This document shows positions 11,101 to 19,214 of a DNA stretch of 64,000 nt, one piece after another. This DNA comes from Ogataea parapolymorpha DL-1 (Eukaryota > Ascomycota > Pichiomycetes > Pichiales > Pichiaceae): the NCBI RefSeq assembly GCF_000187245.1, contig NC_027863.1:186001-250000 (forward strand). Reading direction: 5' to 3'. Position numbers and translations under genes: made by a program. The notes beneath the pieces are model-generated. The model saw nothing but the letters and a program-made list of their open reading frames with translations, was not told where the DNA came from and did no database searches. Positions within the stretch are counted from its first letter, which is position 1; every line of letters starts with the position of its first letter.

Positions 11101-12282
11101 TGCGTACGATGGTTCGAATGGAACAACATTATCAGGATTGATGAGGTCGGCCATGTAGCTCAATAAGTAAGGCTCCTCGTCAAACACAGAGCTGGCCATC
11201 ACAGAGTAAAAACAACAACAGGAGGCAGCTGCAACAGCCAGGCATTTTAAGGTCACCAGGTTCTGTCTGAGCTGGACACTTTCGTATGACTTGTTGTTGA
11301 ACGCTTTTGCGATATACACGGAAAGCACAAAGTCAAACTGATTTTCCTTCGGTATTATGTTGGCAGCCTTATCATATATCTGCTGGAAAGACAGTTTCCG
11401 AACGCTATCCTCGTTGAGAACGAAATGGTGAAGGCCTTCCTGTTCGACAGATGCAGTCGACATTTCGTTCTTAGATTTCTTTGTCTGTGTGTTGAATATT
11501 TGCTTTGATTTCTTCTTCGAGGGGTTTTCTTGACTAGGCGCTGTCTGTGAAAGAGACTGCACTCCACGTTTTCTCCTTGTGTCTGCAGTTGCATTATAAT
11601 ATTTGAAATCCAGAATTTTCCACTTTGCTGGTAGTTGACTTTCTGTGTTGATGCAGTCTAGTAAACTGATGTGAACCAGAGCCTGTGTCTGTTCCTTGTC
11701 CTTTTTATGTTTCTTCCGGTTTTGAGTGTCAATAGGAACTGGTGAAGTATAAACAGGGGCAACCTGTGGAGGGAAAAACGTGGCAAGCTTCAGCAGTGTG
11801 TTTCTCACCTGTGCTGGCGGAGAAAACTTGCTGTTCTGAACAATGGCAAATCTCTCACAAAGTAGACACGTGAGCCTCAAAGCACAAAGCCGGACAGCCA
11901 TTGAGCACGAGCTGATGAGCTGGAAGACATAGGAAGCCGAATTGTATATCTCCTTGTTCGAACAATGTTCTAGCAATGTGTATGTGTAGTTGAGAACCGC
12001 ACACACGACCCTCTCGTCTGCTTCGTCCACCATAAGTAGTTTCGGGTATTCTTTGTCCAGATCATATTTCTTGACATGTGTCTCCAAAAGCTCGTCCATC
12101 CGGTTCAAAATCGGAATGTAGTGAAAGAGATCGATTCTCAAGCCATTCCACAGCTCTTTTGATTTGGCCTCCGAAATGAGCACAAACTCTTCCAGTGGAC
12201 AAGCAGCCAGCTTCTCAATGAACTGCTTTACAGGTTCTGCCAACTCCTGCTTTTCTAGATACGATTTTCTGGAGACGATCAT
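2176..12282 (-). CDS. TOM1: Giant HECT E3 ubiquitin ligase Tom1 (HUWE1 family)
   Basis: Single-subunit ubiquitin ligase that targets excess histones, unassembled ribosomal proteins and other clients in the nucleus. It has 3368 residues, close to yeast Tom1 (about 3270). The N-terminal two-thirds is armadillo/HEAT-like. A long acidic low-complexity block (Asp/Glu runs, encoded near 5700-6300) separates it from tandem ubiquitin-binding-like motifs (YLQALPDDLREEV, FMAALPDELRNEI). The C-terminal HECT domain ends in HTCFNQIDLP and EGFGFA; the catalytic Cys lies 34 residues from the end, at the same place as in HUWE1. The first ATG is at 12282; a GTG two codons earlier was not used. It is divergent from PIF1 with a 176-bp gap. 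No breaks are seen over 10 kb. Confidence 0.97.
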   Translation of the reverse strand: MIVSRKSYLEKQELAEPVKQFIEKLAACPLEEFVLISEAKSKELWNGLRIDLFHYIPILNRMDELLETHVKKYDLDKEYPKLLMVDEADERVVCAVLNYTYTLLEHCSNKEIYNSASYVFQLISSCSMAVRLCALRLTCLLCERFAIVQNSKFSPPAQVRNTLLKLATFFPPQVAPVYTSPVPIDTQNRKKHKKDKEQTQALVHISLLDCINTESQLPAKWKILDFKYYNATADTRRKRGVQSLSQTAPSQENPSKKKSKQIFNTQTKKSKNEMSTASVEQEGLHHFVLNEDSVRKLSFQQIYDKAANIIPKENQFDFVLSVYIAKAFNNKSYESVQLRQNLVTLKCLAVAAASCCCFYSVMASSVFDEEPYLLSYMADLINPDNVVPFEPSYAALRAFVSISAKKSGGSDLMRALGGNVNHGLLFHILRSVLKAAKEDRTDMDHSYLNYFFNLIANLIDNKHLVAHLRTAGLMNILLEFLPLKNSFRMTRSGPLQLIDLFLKSLPDILDSFIASNGFQIMIDLLAYEVDFALENPDYDGGAPKDAIVSHSISVRQVKTINSLLKLFFHLIVNHQGDRMRNLYDSPILKSLIKIVENPTVFGYELLTDTINIMTGIINNEPTAYAILNEAGVIDAFMINFNGLLGRSAELLLAIPDAIGAISLNKEGLQRVKSEDLVGKYFNIFTDAALCKELLREENASPLGFMFDELARHHPELEPIIKENILHIFKHIPDLVNFEPLKFYQSPKGSLYYSKDEELCKFEENGTELDIWESSNQGDLLECSLIFLGSLLENSSHWKQVATLITMKDCLRYVCIPNVTFDYVFSNALFSLTSIIKFVDHERPSFALEELMNAIYSALQELQEFTTYNSDENSFFDQFDQNDEAAAIRGGEFFSRLGILDCLLYVFSDHYGSANKLTANSMQQLSAYFGSEKGVILMRELSNFYRRITLEEVLIHSRTPAEACKEVSAVSNDFSPLQIKIGKPNEKNGDWDGTSAKFKNLSILCFHFSRCQSWLRYIFNSLCRISTDKRQDSRFGMVPKNATRMVVEFSNMIVNQIRNIKTENMEIRTGYYLVMVNLIYSSLYMRSRSTEQVNTMMVICLLQNEGIITLRELAVRYFEYLQTFEKSEVEKFDQLEYIDINPCSTTIKLLNQILSIFTSIATKTMIAPIPSQEKLYPDLFRNSYPYYRELNNSVLIQTSLASFGLLNELLNEENCGILDKKPENIPLSLVEKLIAINKNFYCSVSTSQSPAFEGRLYPLTYEQVAPSTSKIEYLKSLGVPESRALDFLLFYRNNIEVLYTEDPEDLFAQFESPDSPVKTPDSEPVDWAEVVDRANRHKYSAPDPSPVGPQYLHVCTLDDLNFSRGANEPNFIDYWLQIAQLFPKAVYRVGDLLSTVVSKSSYGETMSYSEILYPVFMSVCSFGFTDGDDSSYERLASMLNLLALLLDEQWISSYSGVMEEILSTIGNQIQPEAANTIWFPSALLVFEKIFCSCRIPMAPDVEPLEHEFATSSSFNFSSVYAVEPQVVEKVFQAVLNIEKIDNIETALAVAKILILYCDSDENGMLISKSKVIKPLIQSIKKFPDSDTNLQALVITLIRRCMESREIIEAYFAKELERILAVRKKDKKANSKPRIRELSGLLKENSALVLRSDQVFVDLLVEMCILYQCSSPIKSLSICVLTPEQRKFLNENDVLMNEVEKDGGRPPTGLMQILLSELMTVAKSDFISSPENSSKEESKEKEKKNNGAEELYSKHVMFENTECAYACFLLQTIAELLFSYKPAKTEFLTFSKKQNDQVTIDKPRSTALNLLLHQFISSDPFNNSASAEVKRRRLLTLLASVCIVALVSSTPTKGVDYDDPKITDPDMSFVRKFTADIIIKVIKEANAGSDSAYNRYGKIVDVLDLTCKLLGEKFELSVSSAMDKTVTQYDSYFLARELLEKKLPLALSNILADLDVNFPHTEMISGGIMRCLSSLGSIKVSKQDLFREQGSGDADEEDIDEEDLDEREETPDLLRNSTLGMYDLDDVENEEDEEDEEDFLDGDDIEIVYSEDEDNDDEDEEEQDNEDDDEMMESDVELLRGGEGDDDDSDDSAENSEGSVGDLLDRGQFVIDIVSGSDEDMDDSEMDDQDEDDYEDYPEHEIELLADEDDFDDEDDDENEDDEDMNNSDDDSAILEEWIAEHEDNETHRGGSHNRRIALQSRANDFFVDEESSNDDDNDIFHRFHSNPFDSRNDDEAEMQLLGGTSLIPPSESLRESGDRSGSVFFHHWIFPRQSGGRTQILPVNGGRLTDILRALNGHSPSPSSKKNQQVPNIYIKSTVQRWTETVALFYGKHSTKYACRVIPSIVNRIFEKSMKIANEERRKEEERQEKIRKAAEEKEAKRKEEEAAAQARAEQERESRVEDPDREPVYVNIAGREVDISGTDIDPEYLQALPDDLREEVFAQHIRERRAEATTSGNQIPEIDPAFMAALPDELRNEIMRDEYHASFESRIMRSLGEGDAEFDDEDDNEIVIEDEEEEEEPQKNKHQKIFFSPMVDKSGVSALLKMIFVPQLYYKRESFFRTLGYLCYNKQTRSEIVTMLLYILQEGISDQLALEATYQQLCQRSHTQSQNDHFASPLKSAHTAVSPSYNRSGSFPIGCTTLTVATQAIDVIQYLLENENHMRFHFLMDQDNNPLMKKLAKKHKWKDNSYKYPINILLNLLDNPLIKEDTNLMDILSRTFQIATRPLQAIRSKLTEISDSDKKQSKAPQLPFIPDRNLKLIINILVADECASKVFQQTIASIQNLSLIENAKVVFPRELSKKATALSQKIADDLRILIEEMKSNPDSEDIPSLSNFASGSSDQAKLLRVLTALDYLFQTKQNKPNESSEVDELKELYKSSALGPLWGALSDCLCILRDNQNLAHVATILSPLIEALMVVCKHSKVEDLPVRDVLRYQEKVYDFTSEPIESLFFSFTEEHKKILNQMIRNNPKLMSGPFSVLIRNPKVLEFDNKRIYFEQKLHHDDGDRPTLPVNVKRDQVFLDSYRALFFKSPQDIRKSKLDIQFRGEQGVDAGGLTREWYQVLSRQMFNPDYALFTPVASDKTTFHPNRTSWVNPEHLSFFKFVGIIIGKAVYDGCMLDCHFSRAVYKQILGRPVSLKDIESLDLDYYKSLIWMLENDITDIIVETFSVETNDYGEEKVIDLKPNGRDIAVTEENKHEYVRLIVEYRLKTSVQEQMDNFLKGFYEIIPKDLIAIFDDQELELLISGLPDIDVDDWKNNTEYQNYSASSPQVQWFWRAVKSFDAEEKAKLLQFATGTSKVPLNGFKELPGMVGVSKFSIHRVYGSTDRLPSSHTCFNQIDLPEYESYEKLRGSLLLAIMEGHEGFGFA

Positions 12283-12458
12283 GGCCACTGAGTATCTTGT
12301 TTTCCCATAATTTTTGCTCTTGCCAATTTTTTGGCATCTGGTCCTGGTGCAGAGATGCGGTAGATTCGCGGCTCCCTTTTATCAAGGGCAAAGGAAATCA
12401 GGATTATTTTTTTTTCGTGTTTTGTGGGAACAGCCAATGTCCAGAGAGGGTTTGCTGT

Positions 12459-14984
12459 ATGAGATTTTGTTTCAGGCAGTTAAGTGTGCGACATATACAT
12501 AGAATGGTTTCCTTTCTGGACGACACCGCTCGGGCCGCGCTTGAGGCCGAGTCTCAAACTAGATCCCCGAAAATATCGTCAGCAGACTTCAACTATTCTT
12601 TCAGCCAGGACGCAGAAGATGAAGGGGTGATCTCGATAGAAGAGTTCCAGGCGAACCAGCGGCCTGTAAGTACACCTGTTGAGCAGACATCTTCGTCGGT
12701 TGCCGATTCGTCTCCGGTAGACCACCGAACCCGCGTTCTCTATCCAGAGTTTAAGCGCAGACAGCGCGACTCGCCTCACTGGACTCAGGGGACACATGCG
12801 GGCGTGACTCTGGATCATGTACGTGACTATCTGACGTGGTTTGGTACGCTCTCTCCATCAAATAAGCATATTGCAGACACCGCGGTGAACAAAATACAGA
12901 AATATTTTGAGAAGAAGAACCAAGAAAAGTCGGGGCAGGAGAGCATACAGCCGCCTCCAGACAGTCCTACGCCAGATGACTCGCATAACGGCATTGAATC
13001 GATCATGGAGACACCTGTCAAACACAATACTGTGAACGTCACGGCTGCTAAAGCTGAAAAGGCGAATACTCTTCCTTTGAAGGAAAACAAGGTCCTTCTG
13101 AACAAACCTTTGGACGGAAGACGTATGATGAGCACTTCGTCCGCAGCATACGCCAAGCTAGAGCTTTTGACGCAGAAAGAAAGCTTATTTGCCGACGTGA
13201 AGCGAAAGAACGACGCCAACGAAGCGAAACAGCCTGAAGGAAAACGCGTCCAGGCAATCACGCTGAGCGAGGAGCAAAACCAGGTGATTGAACTTGCAAG
13301 GCAAGGCCACAACTTATTTTATACTGGTTCTGCAGGTACCGGTAAGTCTCTTTTGCTTAGGTCATTGATTAAGTCACTGAAAAAACAACATCCACTGGGA
13401 AGTGTCGGTGTCACCGCTTCAACAGGGCTTGCCGCTTGTAATATAGGAGGCCAAACATTGCATTCATTTACTGGAATTGGATTAGGTGATGCGCCTGCCG
13501 ATAAATTGGTAAAGAAAATTAAGCGGAACCCTAAAATGAAGGACAGATGGAGAGATCTGGAAGTCTTGATCATAGATGAGGTTTCTATGATTGATGCATC
13601 TTTATTTGATAAGCTGGACATGATTGCGCGCGAAATGAGAAAACGGCGAGATGTTCCATTTGGAGGGCTTCAGTTGGTTATTTGTGGAGACTTTTATCAA
13701 CTCCCCCCAGTGACTAAGAATGGCGAACCGGTTTTTGCATTTGAGTCACAAGCGTGGAAACAAGCGATCAAGTACACAATCGTCCTCAAGAAAGTTTTCA
13801 GACAACAATCGGATCGCGACTTTATTAACATGTTGAACGAGGTGCGTAATGGAAATGTCTCCGAAGCCACTGCAAGAAAGTTCAGGGCTCTTTCACGTCC
13901 TTTGGCTTCCAAAGAAGGTGTGATCCCTGCAAAGTTGTTTCCCACGCGACGGGAGGTTGACAGAGCCAATAGTACGATGTTGAAACAGCTTCCGGGTGCG
14001 GAAGTTGTTTTCAGGGCTTTTGATGGAGGGTCGCTAACCGATGAAGATCAGCGGCAGCGACTGTTGTCAAGTTTTCTTGCTCCTGAACGAATTGCACTGA
14101 AGAAGGACGCTCAAGTGATGCTGATCAAAAATATGGACGAAACTCTAGTTAACGGCTCCTTAGGCAAGATTGTGGACTTTATCGACCCCGATACATATTC
14201 CCATTATCGATCTATCAAAAGTGATAAGATCGACGTTAAGACATTAGAGGAAAAGGCCGCCAATTCGCTGAATAAGGGCCCTTCAAAGCGAGACGAGAAA
14301 CATCTGATTGAAGATTCTACCGTTTTGGAGAGCCAGCTGGATGAGAATGTTTTTTCGTTTTTGAAAGAGCTCAAGGAAGAACAGCCTGAGGACCTGCCTG
14401 AGTCCGCGCAGAAGAACATAGAGCGCAAGATAGAACTATTGAACCAGCTGTACAGCAGTTCTAAAAACAGAAGAATGCCTCTTGTTCGTTTCATTCAGGC
14501 CGATGGAACTACCCGTGAGGTGCTGATTGAGCCGGAAACTTTTAGTCTTGAGGATGAGTTTGAAAGGCCAATTGTCTCCCGTACTCAAATCCCGCTAATT
14601 CTCGCCTGGTCATTAAGTATACACAAGTCGCAGGGGCAAACTCTTCCATTGGTCCAAATTGACTTGCGGAATATTTTTGAGCGCGGCCAGGCCTACGTTG
14701 CACTCTCGAGAGCTACTCACAGGAGAGGATTACAGGTGAGGAATTTTAATCCTTCAAGGATTCTCACTCACGAGAAAGTGGTTGCCTTTTACAATAGTCT
14801 GATGACCGTGGACGAAATCAAGGACCGCGAGGAGAGCAAGCGCAAGAAGACTACAGGTTTTGTTTCGAGTACGCAGCTAAACCGATTGGAGAATTTGGCC
14901 GATAATGTTGCGGATGCGGGCGACTTTGTGAATGAGAAGGATAATGTAATAGATGAGTTCGACTCCGTATGGAGCGGACAGTAA
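12459..14984 (+). CDS. PIF1: Pif1-family 5'-3' DNA helicase, probable dual start
   Basis: DNA helicase that removes telomerase, unwinds G-quadruplexes and maintains mitochondrial DNA. From this ATG it has 841 residues. The Walker A motif GSAGTGKS lies near 290, Walker B LIIDEVSMID near 370, the Pif1 stretch CGDFYQLPPV follows, and the C-terminal part has SIHKSQGQTL and YVALSRATHR. The frame is open upstream to TTG 12297 but contains no earlier ATG. The first 15 residues, MRFCFRQLSVRHIHR, are Arg-rich without acids and look like a mitochondrial presequence. The second ATG at 12504 starts MVSFLDD and would give a nuclear form, as is known for S. cerevisiae Pif1. It is convergent with SEC39 (29 bp apart). 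Confidence 0.95.
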   Translation: MRFCFRQLSVRHIHRMVSFLDDTARAALEAESQTRSPKISSADFNYSFSQDAEDEGVISIEEFQANQRPVSTPVEQTSSSVADSSPVDHRTRVLYPEFKRRQRDSPHWTQGTHAGVTLDHVRDYLTWFGTLSPSNKHIADTAVNKIQKYFEKKNQEKSGQESIQPPPDSPTPDDSHNGIESIMETPVKHNTVNVTAAKAEKANTLPLKENKVLLNKPLDGRRMMSTSSAAYAKLELLTQKESLFADVKRKNDANEAKQPEGKRVQAITLSEEQNQVIELARQGHNLFYTGSAGTGKSLLLRSLIKSLKKQHPLGSVGVTASTGLAACNIGGQTLHSFTGIGLGDAPADKLVKKIKRNPKMKDRWRDLEVLIIDEVSMIDASLFDKLDMIAREMRKRRDVPFGGLQLVICGDFYQLPPVTKNGEPVFAFESQAWKQAIKYTIVLKKVFRQQSDRDFINMLNEVRNGNVSEATARKFRALSRPLASKEGVIPAKLFPTRREVDRANSTMLKQLPGAEVVFRAFDGGSLTDEDQRQRLLSSFLAPERIALKKDAQVMLIKNMDETLVNGSLGKIVDFIDPDTYSHYRSIKSDKIDVKTLEEKAANSLNKGPSKRDEKHLIEDSTVLESQLDENVFSFLKELKEEQPEDLPESAQKNIERKIELLNQLYSSSKNRRMPLVRFIQADGTTREVLIEPETFSLEDEFERPIVSRTQIPLILAWSLSIHKSQGQTLPLVQIDLRNIFERGQAYVALSRATHRRGLQVRNFNPSRILTHEKVVAFYNSLMTVDEIKDREESKRKKTTGFVSSTQLNRLENLADNVADAGDFVNEKDNVIDEFDSVWSGQ

Positions 14985-15013
14985 TGATATATATTCAAAC
15001 GCTTTGATAAGAG

Positions 15014-17095
15014 TTATTGGGCTCCAACTATCCAGCCAATGATATTTTTACCCAGGTCATTCGATTTCTCGATCTTCGCCTGTCCTGACGGAGGAGTCTC
15101 CGGTACGAGTTGGTCAAGAATGGTATTAAGTAGCTGCCATTGCTCAAGAACATTGGTGTTGAATTCAGTAGGCACTATCAGCATCAGGTGCTGCAACAGG
15201 TGGAGTTTCTGTGTAATCTGTTCGTGCTCTTGTGGCTCGGCATAGTCGTTCTTAACGAGCTGGAATATGGAAAACCATCTTTCCTGGATCAGACCAAATA
15301 GTTTGGGATCTTTTTTCTTGGCGTCGACGGCCAGGTCAATCAAGGTCAACGCCAATTGCAATGAGTGGCCAAAGTCTTGAGCAATAGCAAAATCAAGGCA
15401 GAGGAGGCGTAGCTTGACGGTAGCCATCTCATCCTGGCTATCCAGGCCGGTGCTCAAATGTAAAAGCAACGAGTCCAACAGTTCTGTTTCTTTGTACGCA
15501 CTGTCGTTCAGCTCCAGAATTCTGGACACAATCTTCAAAGGATCTTTGGCCTCCAAGATGTCTAGCGGCTTGATTGGAACACCCGGCTTAAAATATAGTT
15601 TCCAATGCAACAGTTCTTGATTCGCTGTGATGAGCTGCTCGAGTTGCAACGTACCAGAGCTAGCCATCTGCAGGCAGTTTCGGGCGCTCTTAAGATGTCC
15701 CATCGACGGGTCGCAATTGGTTGCTTTGCGGTAGAACTCCCATGCTGTGTTTATAAGAATTTTATCTATTTGGCCAGTCTCCAGCGTACAGTATTTGGGC
15801 AAAAAGACAGAGGTGGTCAGGGCAAACATGTTTTTGGACAGCAGTTTGCTCAAAACAAGCTCATCAACTTGCGCTAGCTTGACTTTGTTAAAGACATGTG
15901 TGTTGTTGACGAGACAGTAGACCGAGCTGAGCAAGCTTTCCCATTGCTTAGCCGTTGTCAAATACTCAGATTCTGTGAGGACGAATTTCTCCAGCTGGTT
16001 GTACTGATCTTGTGGACCTAGATCAGGCAGCTCAGCCACCTGAGCTAGCGACATATTGTTGGAGAAAAGTCTTTCTCCCGTTTCGACATATTGCGTCAGA
16101 ATTTTGATGGTGTCTGGACAAGGCACGATAGAGTCTGCCATCTCTTGCAGCGAAGCTTTCCGTGTAAGATTTTGGTCTGTGTTAGGAGCCAGATATTCAG
16201 CATCGACGAATTTGAGACAAACAAGAATTTCTTTCATCTTCACGTAAAGAGAAAGCGACACCTCGGGACAGAGGTAAATAATTGCTAGAACTATGCTGAC
16301 AAACTTCTGTAAGGCACCGCTGGCTTGCAGGTAGGCCAACAGATCGCTGGACTTGACAAGCACTGTGAGGATTTCGAATTTGGACTCGATCTGAACGCTC
16401 GATTTGGTGACGATGGCATTTCCTAGCGAAAGGATGTAGTTATTGATAGTTGAGCCATTGTCGTTGAGATAAGTGTGGTATTTGCAAAGCCAATGGACGA
16501 TCCGGTCATGGTTCGAGGTGTCAAGTAGTCCGATAAACAATTCGGTTTGTTCCGTCGGGGAGTAATAATCAACAAAGTCGAGCAACAGAGGGACGTCTCC
16601 GTACTGAGCCAAATTGGCGAGTGGCACATAGAACAGGCTCCACCAGTCTGTCAATTGCTTGGATGAGAACTCTGAGGCTACCACAAGATCCTCGATCTCG
16701 TCTGGAGCCGGCAAAACGCCCAAATAGTAGTTGGTTTTGAAGATCCTGGCCTGGACAAACTGAAAATACAGATCCTGACTGCTGTCAAAATGCCATCTGT
16801 GCACCTGTTCCTCAAGCGAACTATCAGCCTCAGCCACCAGTTTTGCAACAACAGCTTCTGGAAAAGCAAATGCGTCAGGCAAGGGAAGAGACTCTGCGGC
16901 GTCAGAGCCCTTGAGCGCCGATTGCGCAGCCTCAAAACAGAGTCGCAGAGAAACCGTTTCGGGCAGATCGACGAGCAAGATCTGCAGCGTTTTGACAGGT
17001 GTGAGCAGCGACGCAATTGAGCCGAGGTCGTCTGGAAGCTCGCCGCGCACACACGTGTCTCTGAGCGCCAAATATGTGGAGTCTGATTCAGACAT
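15014..17095 (-). CDS. SEC39: Dsl1 tethering complex subunit Sec39
   Basis: Subunit of the ER-resident Dsl1 complex that tethers COPI vesicles during Golgi-to-ER transport. The protein has 693 residues, close to yeast Sec39 (709), and is all-helical with no membrane segment. The most diagnostic part is near the C-terminus: PIKPLDILEAKDPLKIVSRILELN followed by a block ending LLCLDFAIAQDFGHSLQLAL, which parallels yeast Sec39. I chose the ATG giving MSESDSTYLALRD; the frame extends further only to a TTG at 17149. The family is poorly conserved in sequence, so the name rests on this C-terminal pattern plus length. Confidence 0.78.
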   Translation of the reverse strand: MSESDSTYLALRDTCVRGELPDDLGSIASLLTPVKTLQILLVDLPETVSLRLCFEAAQSALKGSDAAESLPLPDAFAFPEAVVAKLVAEADSSLEEQVHRWHFDSSQDLYFQFVQARIFKTNYYLGVLPAPDEIEDLVVASEFSSKQLTDWWSLFYVPLANLAQYGDVPLLLDFVDYYSPTEQTELFIGLLDTSNHDRIVHWLCKYHTYLNDNGSTINNYILSLGNAIVTKSSVQIESKFEILTVLVKSSDLLAYLQASGALQKFVSIVLAIIYLCPEVSLSLYVKMKEILVCLKFVDAEYLAPNTDQNLTRKASLQEMADSIVPCPDTIKILTQYVETGERLFSNNMSLAQVAELPDLGPQDQYNQLEKFVLTESEYLTTAKQWESLLSSVYCLVNNTHVFNKVKLAQVDELVLSKLLSKNMFALTTSVFLPKYCTLETGQIDKILINTAWEFYRKATNCDPSMGHLKSARNCLQMASSGTLQLEQLITANQELLHWKLYFKPGVPIKPLDILEAKDPLKIVSRILELNDSAYKETELLDSLLLHLSTGLDSQDEMATVKLRLLCLDFAIAQDFGHSLQLALTLIDLAVDAKKKDPKLFGLIQERWFSIFQLVKNDYAEPQEHEQITQKLHLLQHLMLIVPTEFNTNVLEQWQLLNTILDQLVPETPPSGQAKIEKSNDLGKNIIGWIVGAQ

Positions 17096-17868
17096 GTAAT
17101 TTACAGATTTTAAAAATATTTCGCGAACCAACCAACTTAGGCAACTCAAGCACAGATCAGTCGGGGGGAAGTAATCGAATAAATTAAGACGGAGTATTGG
17201 ATTATCCGACTAAGAACTGGCCGGAACAAGACTAGAGGCGCTGCAGACAAAGAAAAGGGAATGGGCGAGAGTATGTTGGAGAGATATGAGACTAACGGGG
17301 ACGACTACTAAAACAGGAAACCACCCAGAACACGGTTAGTGCATTGAACAAAAAGTTGCCAAGTTGTGCATCAGCTCTACAATGGTTTTGGGCTACATCA
17401 CAAAATTTGCAGTACGCCTTGCCAAAGGCTCGTGATACGTGCTTGAAGGAGAGCAGAGTGCTCGAAAAAAAAGTTCTTATTTGGAGATCGCACAGATGAA
17501 TGCGGAACGGAAATATTTCCTCACCAGCCTAGGAGCGTTTTTTTTTAATTCGACGCTGGGTGCGGGACGGGTTTGGCAGGGACGCAAAATGCCCAGCGGC
17601 AAACCGGCATTGGGGAGCGGAGGATGCTGCGCAGACTGGTTCGGCGAGGCGAGAATAAGACGCTCGGAGTCGTTGGCATTGTGCGACCGTGGTGCACTTT
17701 TCAGATCGTGCGTCTCGCGTACATTTATTCGCAGTTACTGGGAGGAGAAGACCGCGCAGAGTTCGGATACAGGCCAAGCCTCGGCTAGCCCACAAGTACT
17801 CGCGCAAATCTGCCGCCGTTACTGGGATGTGAAAATCATGCTATCGGCCATTGCACGGTAATGCCTAT
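17096..17868. other. Gene-free stretch between SEC39 start and bHLH gene end
   Basis: About 770 bp holding the SEC39 promoter and the 3' flank of the bHLH gene. It contains a few homopolymer runs (A8 near 17465, T9 near 17540) and open frames up to 140 codons with no recognisable protein features and Arg/Ser/Cys-rich translations typical of chance frames. No tRNA, snRNA or repeat was recognised. Confidence 0.5.
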
Positions 17869-18564
17869 TTACTTTTTTGGGAAGTGTCCCTGGGCGAAAG
17901 GGGGGAGGGGGGCTGTGCCGTCGCCGGTCATCATGTAATCCTGGCCAGAGGGATGATTGTGGTGCAAGGTGGGTGATGGAAGGGTGGATCTTCTGGAGTA
18001 GGGAGACTGTATGTGGGTGAAGCCAACCGGGGGCGGAGGTGCAAGATTTGTCGGATAGGGCATTATTCGTCCGTCGGAATGCGAATGTCCCATGGGAGGC
18101 GCAAAAACGCCAGGATATGGAGGATACTGTATCTGTGTCTGGGAGGCGGCTGGCGTGTGGCCCATTTCTTGTGGATACACTCTGTGAAGCTGAGGAATCG
18201 GCATCACAGGAGTGGCGTTGAGTTGTAGCAACTGGTTGTGCAATTGGTTGGAGTACTCCTTGAGCATATCGCAATTGGCCGCCAGCGCATTGTTCTGGTA
18301 CTGCAACTCCTCGATGTACTCAGTAGCTTTTTTAAGCACCTGCGCTTTGGAGTCTGTCTGCGGTTTAACGAGCGGGATGATGTTGCGTAGTTTCTGGAAT
18401 CCATCGATGATCTTGCTACGACGTCGCTGCTCGGATTTGATGTGAAGGTGTTTTCGTAACTCTTGAGAGATGGATTCTTGCCGAAGAGAGGAACCCTGCT
18501 CGGGTTCTGTAGGTTTGGTATTCTCCGTCTCTTCAGATCCGTTTATTAAAGAGGGGAGTTCCAT
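17869..18564 (-). CDS. bHLH leucine-zipper transcription factor (Max/Mlx-like DNA-binding region)
   Basis: Predicted nuclear regulator of 231 residues. The basic region HIKSEQRRRS at 41-50 has His41, Glu45 and Arg49, the triad that in class B bHLH proteins selects CACGTG. Helix 1, a loop with KPQTDSKAQ and helix 2 ending ATEYIEEL follow. A perfect heptad zipper continues with Leu87, Leu94, Leu101 and Leu108. The C-terminal half is Pro/His/Ser/Tyr-rich and probably disordered, possibly an activation region. Its basic region resembles Max/Mlx more than Ino4 or Cbf1, but I cannot name an ortholog. It has one of the longest upstream regions in this window (650 bp), as expected for a regulated factor. 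Confidence 0.85.
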   Translation of the reverse strand: MELPSLINGSEETENTKPTEPEQGSSLRQESISQELRKHLHIKSEQRRRSKIIDGFQKLRNIIPLVKPQTDSKAQVLKKATEYIEELQYQNNALAANCDMLKEYSNQLHNQLLQLNATPVMPIPQLHRVYPQEMGHTPAASQTQIQYPPYPGVFAPPMGHSHSDGRIMPYPTNLAPPPPVGFTHIQSPYSRRSTLPSPTLHHNHPSGQDYMMTGDGTAPLPPFAQGHFPKK

Positions 18565-19214
18565 TGATCAGCGTGGGCTAAGGTACCATGGATTACGCTA
18601 CTCTTGGACAAGAATTAAACATCCGCCTTGGTGGAAAATTTAAACTTTATATATCCACACATGGTGAAATCGCTGTAGCGAAGAAAACAGTTTCCTAGTA
18701 TCAATGACCGGGTCGACTGCAGTATGCATGAGCACCAACGCGAACAATATCCAATCGCAGATCCCTCGATGCCTGGAAAAACGAAAATGTTCGGCATGAA
18801 AGAGAGTACCGGAACATGCGGCTGTATAATGATGTTCACAGCACAAGCTGGATTTCAGAGCCATAATTTCGCATGCATTGTATTTAACGATTCCGGCGGC
18901 CTGTGCATGCGTTGCACCCAAGACATCGCACTTTCGAGAAGCGCAAAGAGACAATAACTGCGTAATATTATGTATCTTTTGTGCATGTAACAATAATGCA
19001 GGCTGCGCTGCAGCTCTTGTTAGTGCTATTCAAAAAATTTTAAAACAAACTAGAAACCTCGGATTTCTAACAACTCAAAGTTTTCTATCTCAGCTTCCAG
19101 ACGCATCATGTCTGCAGCGTTCCTTGTTAAGCATTCACCAGAGAACTTTGTTAGCGCGTCATTAGTTGTCAATACCCCGTACAAAGACATTCTTGGAGCA
19201 CGACTTGTGCCGCA
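18565..19214. promoter_or_regulatory. Long upstream region of the bHLH-zipper gene
   Basis: 650 bp without a credible gene. A TATATA element lies about 80 bp upstream of the bHLH ATG (near 18648). TGCATG occurs at 18725, 18904 and 18982, with GCATGCA at 18871. Open frames here (up to 117 codons) show no protein signature. The far end is the 3' flank of the deaminase gene. Confidence 0.5.

Noticed and set aside
12297..12458. Earlier PIF1 start at TTG 12297
   Set aside because: No ATG, only 14 bp from the TOM1 start codon; the translation has Cys/Phe-rich chance composition.
17439..17861. 140-codon plus-strand frame upstream of SEC39
   Set aside because: Low-complexity, Arg/Ser/Cys-rich translation with no recognisable domain; it ends just short of the convergent bHLH gene and lacks coding character.
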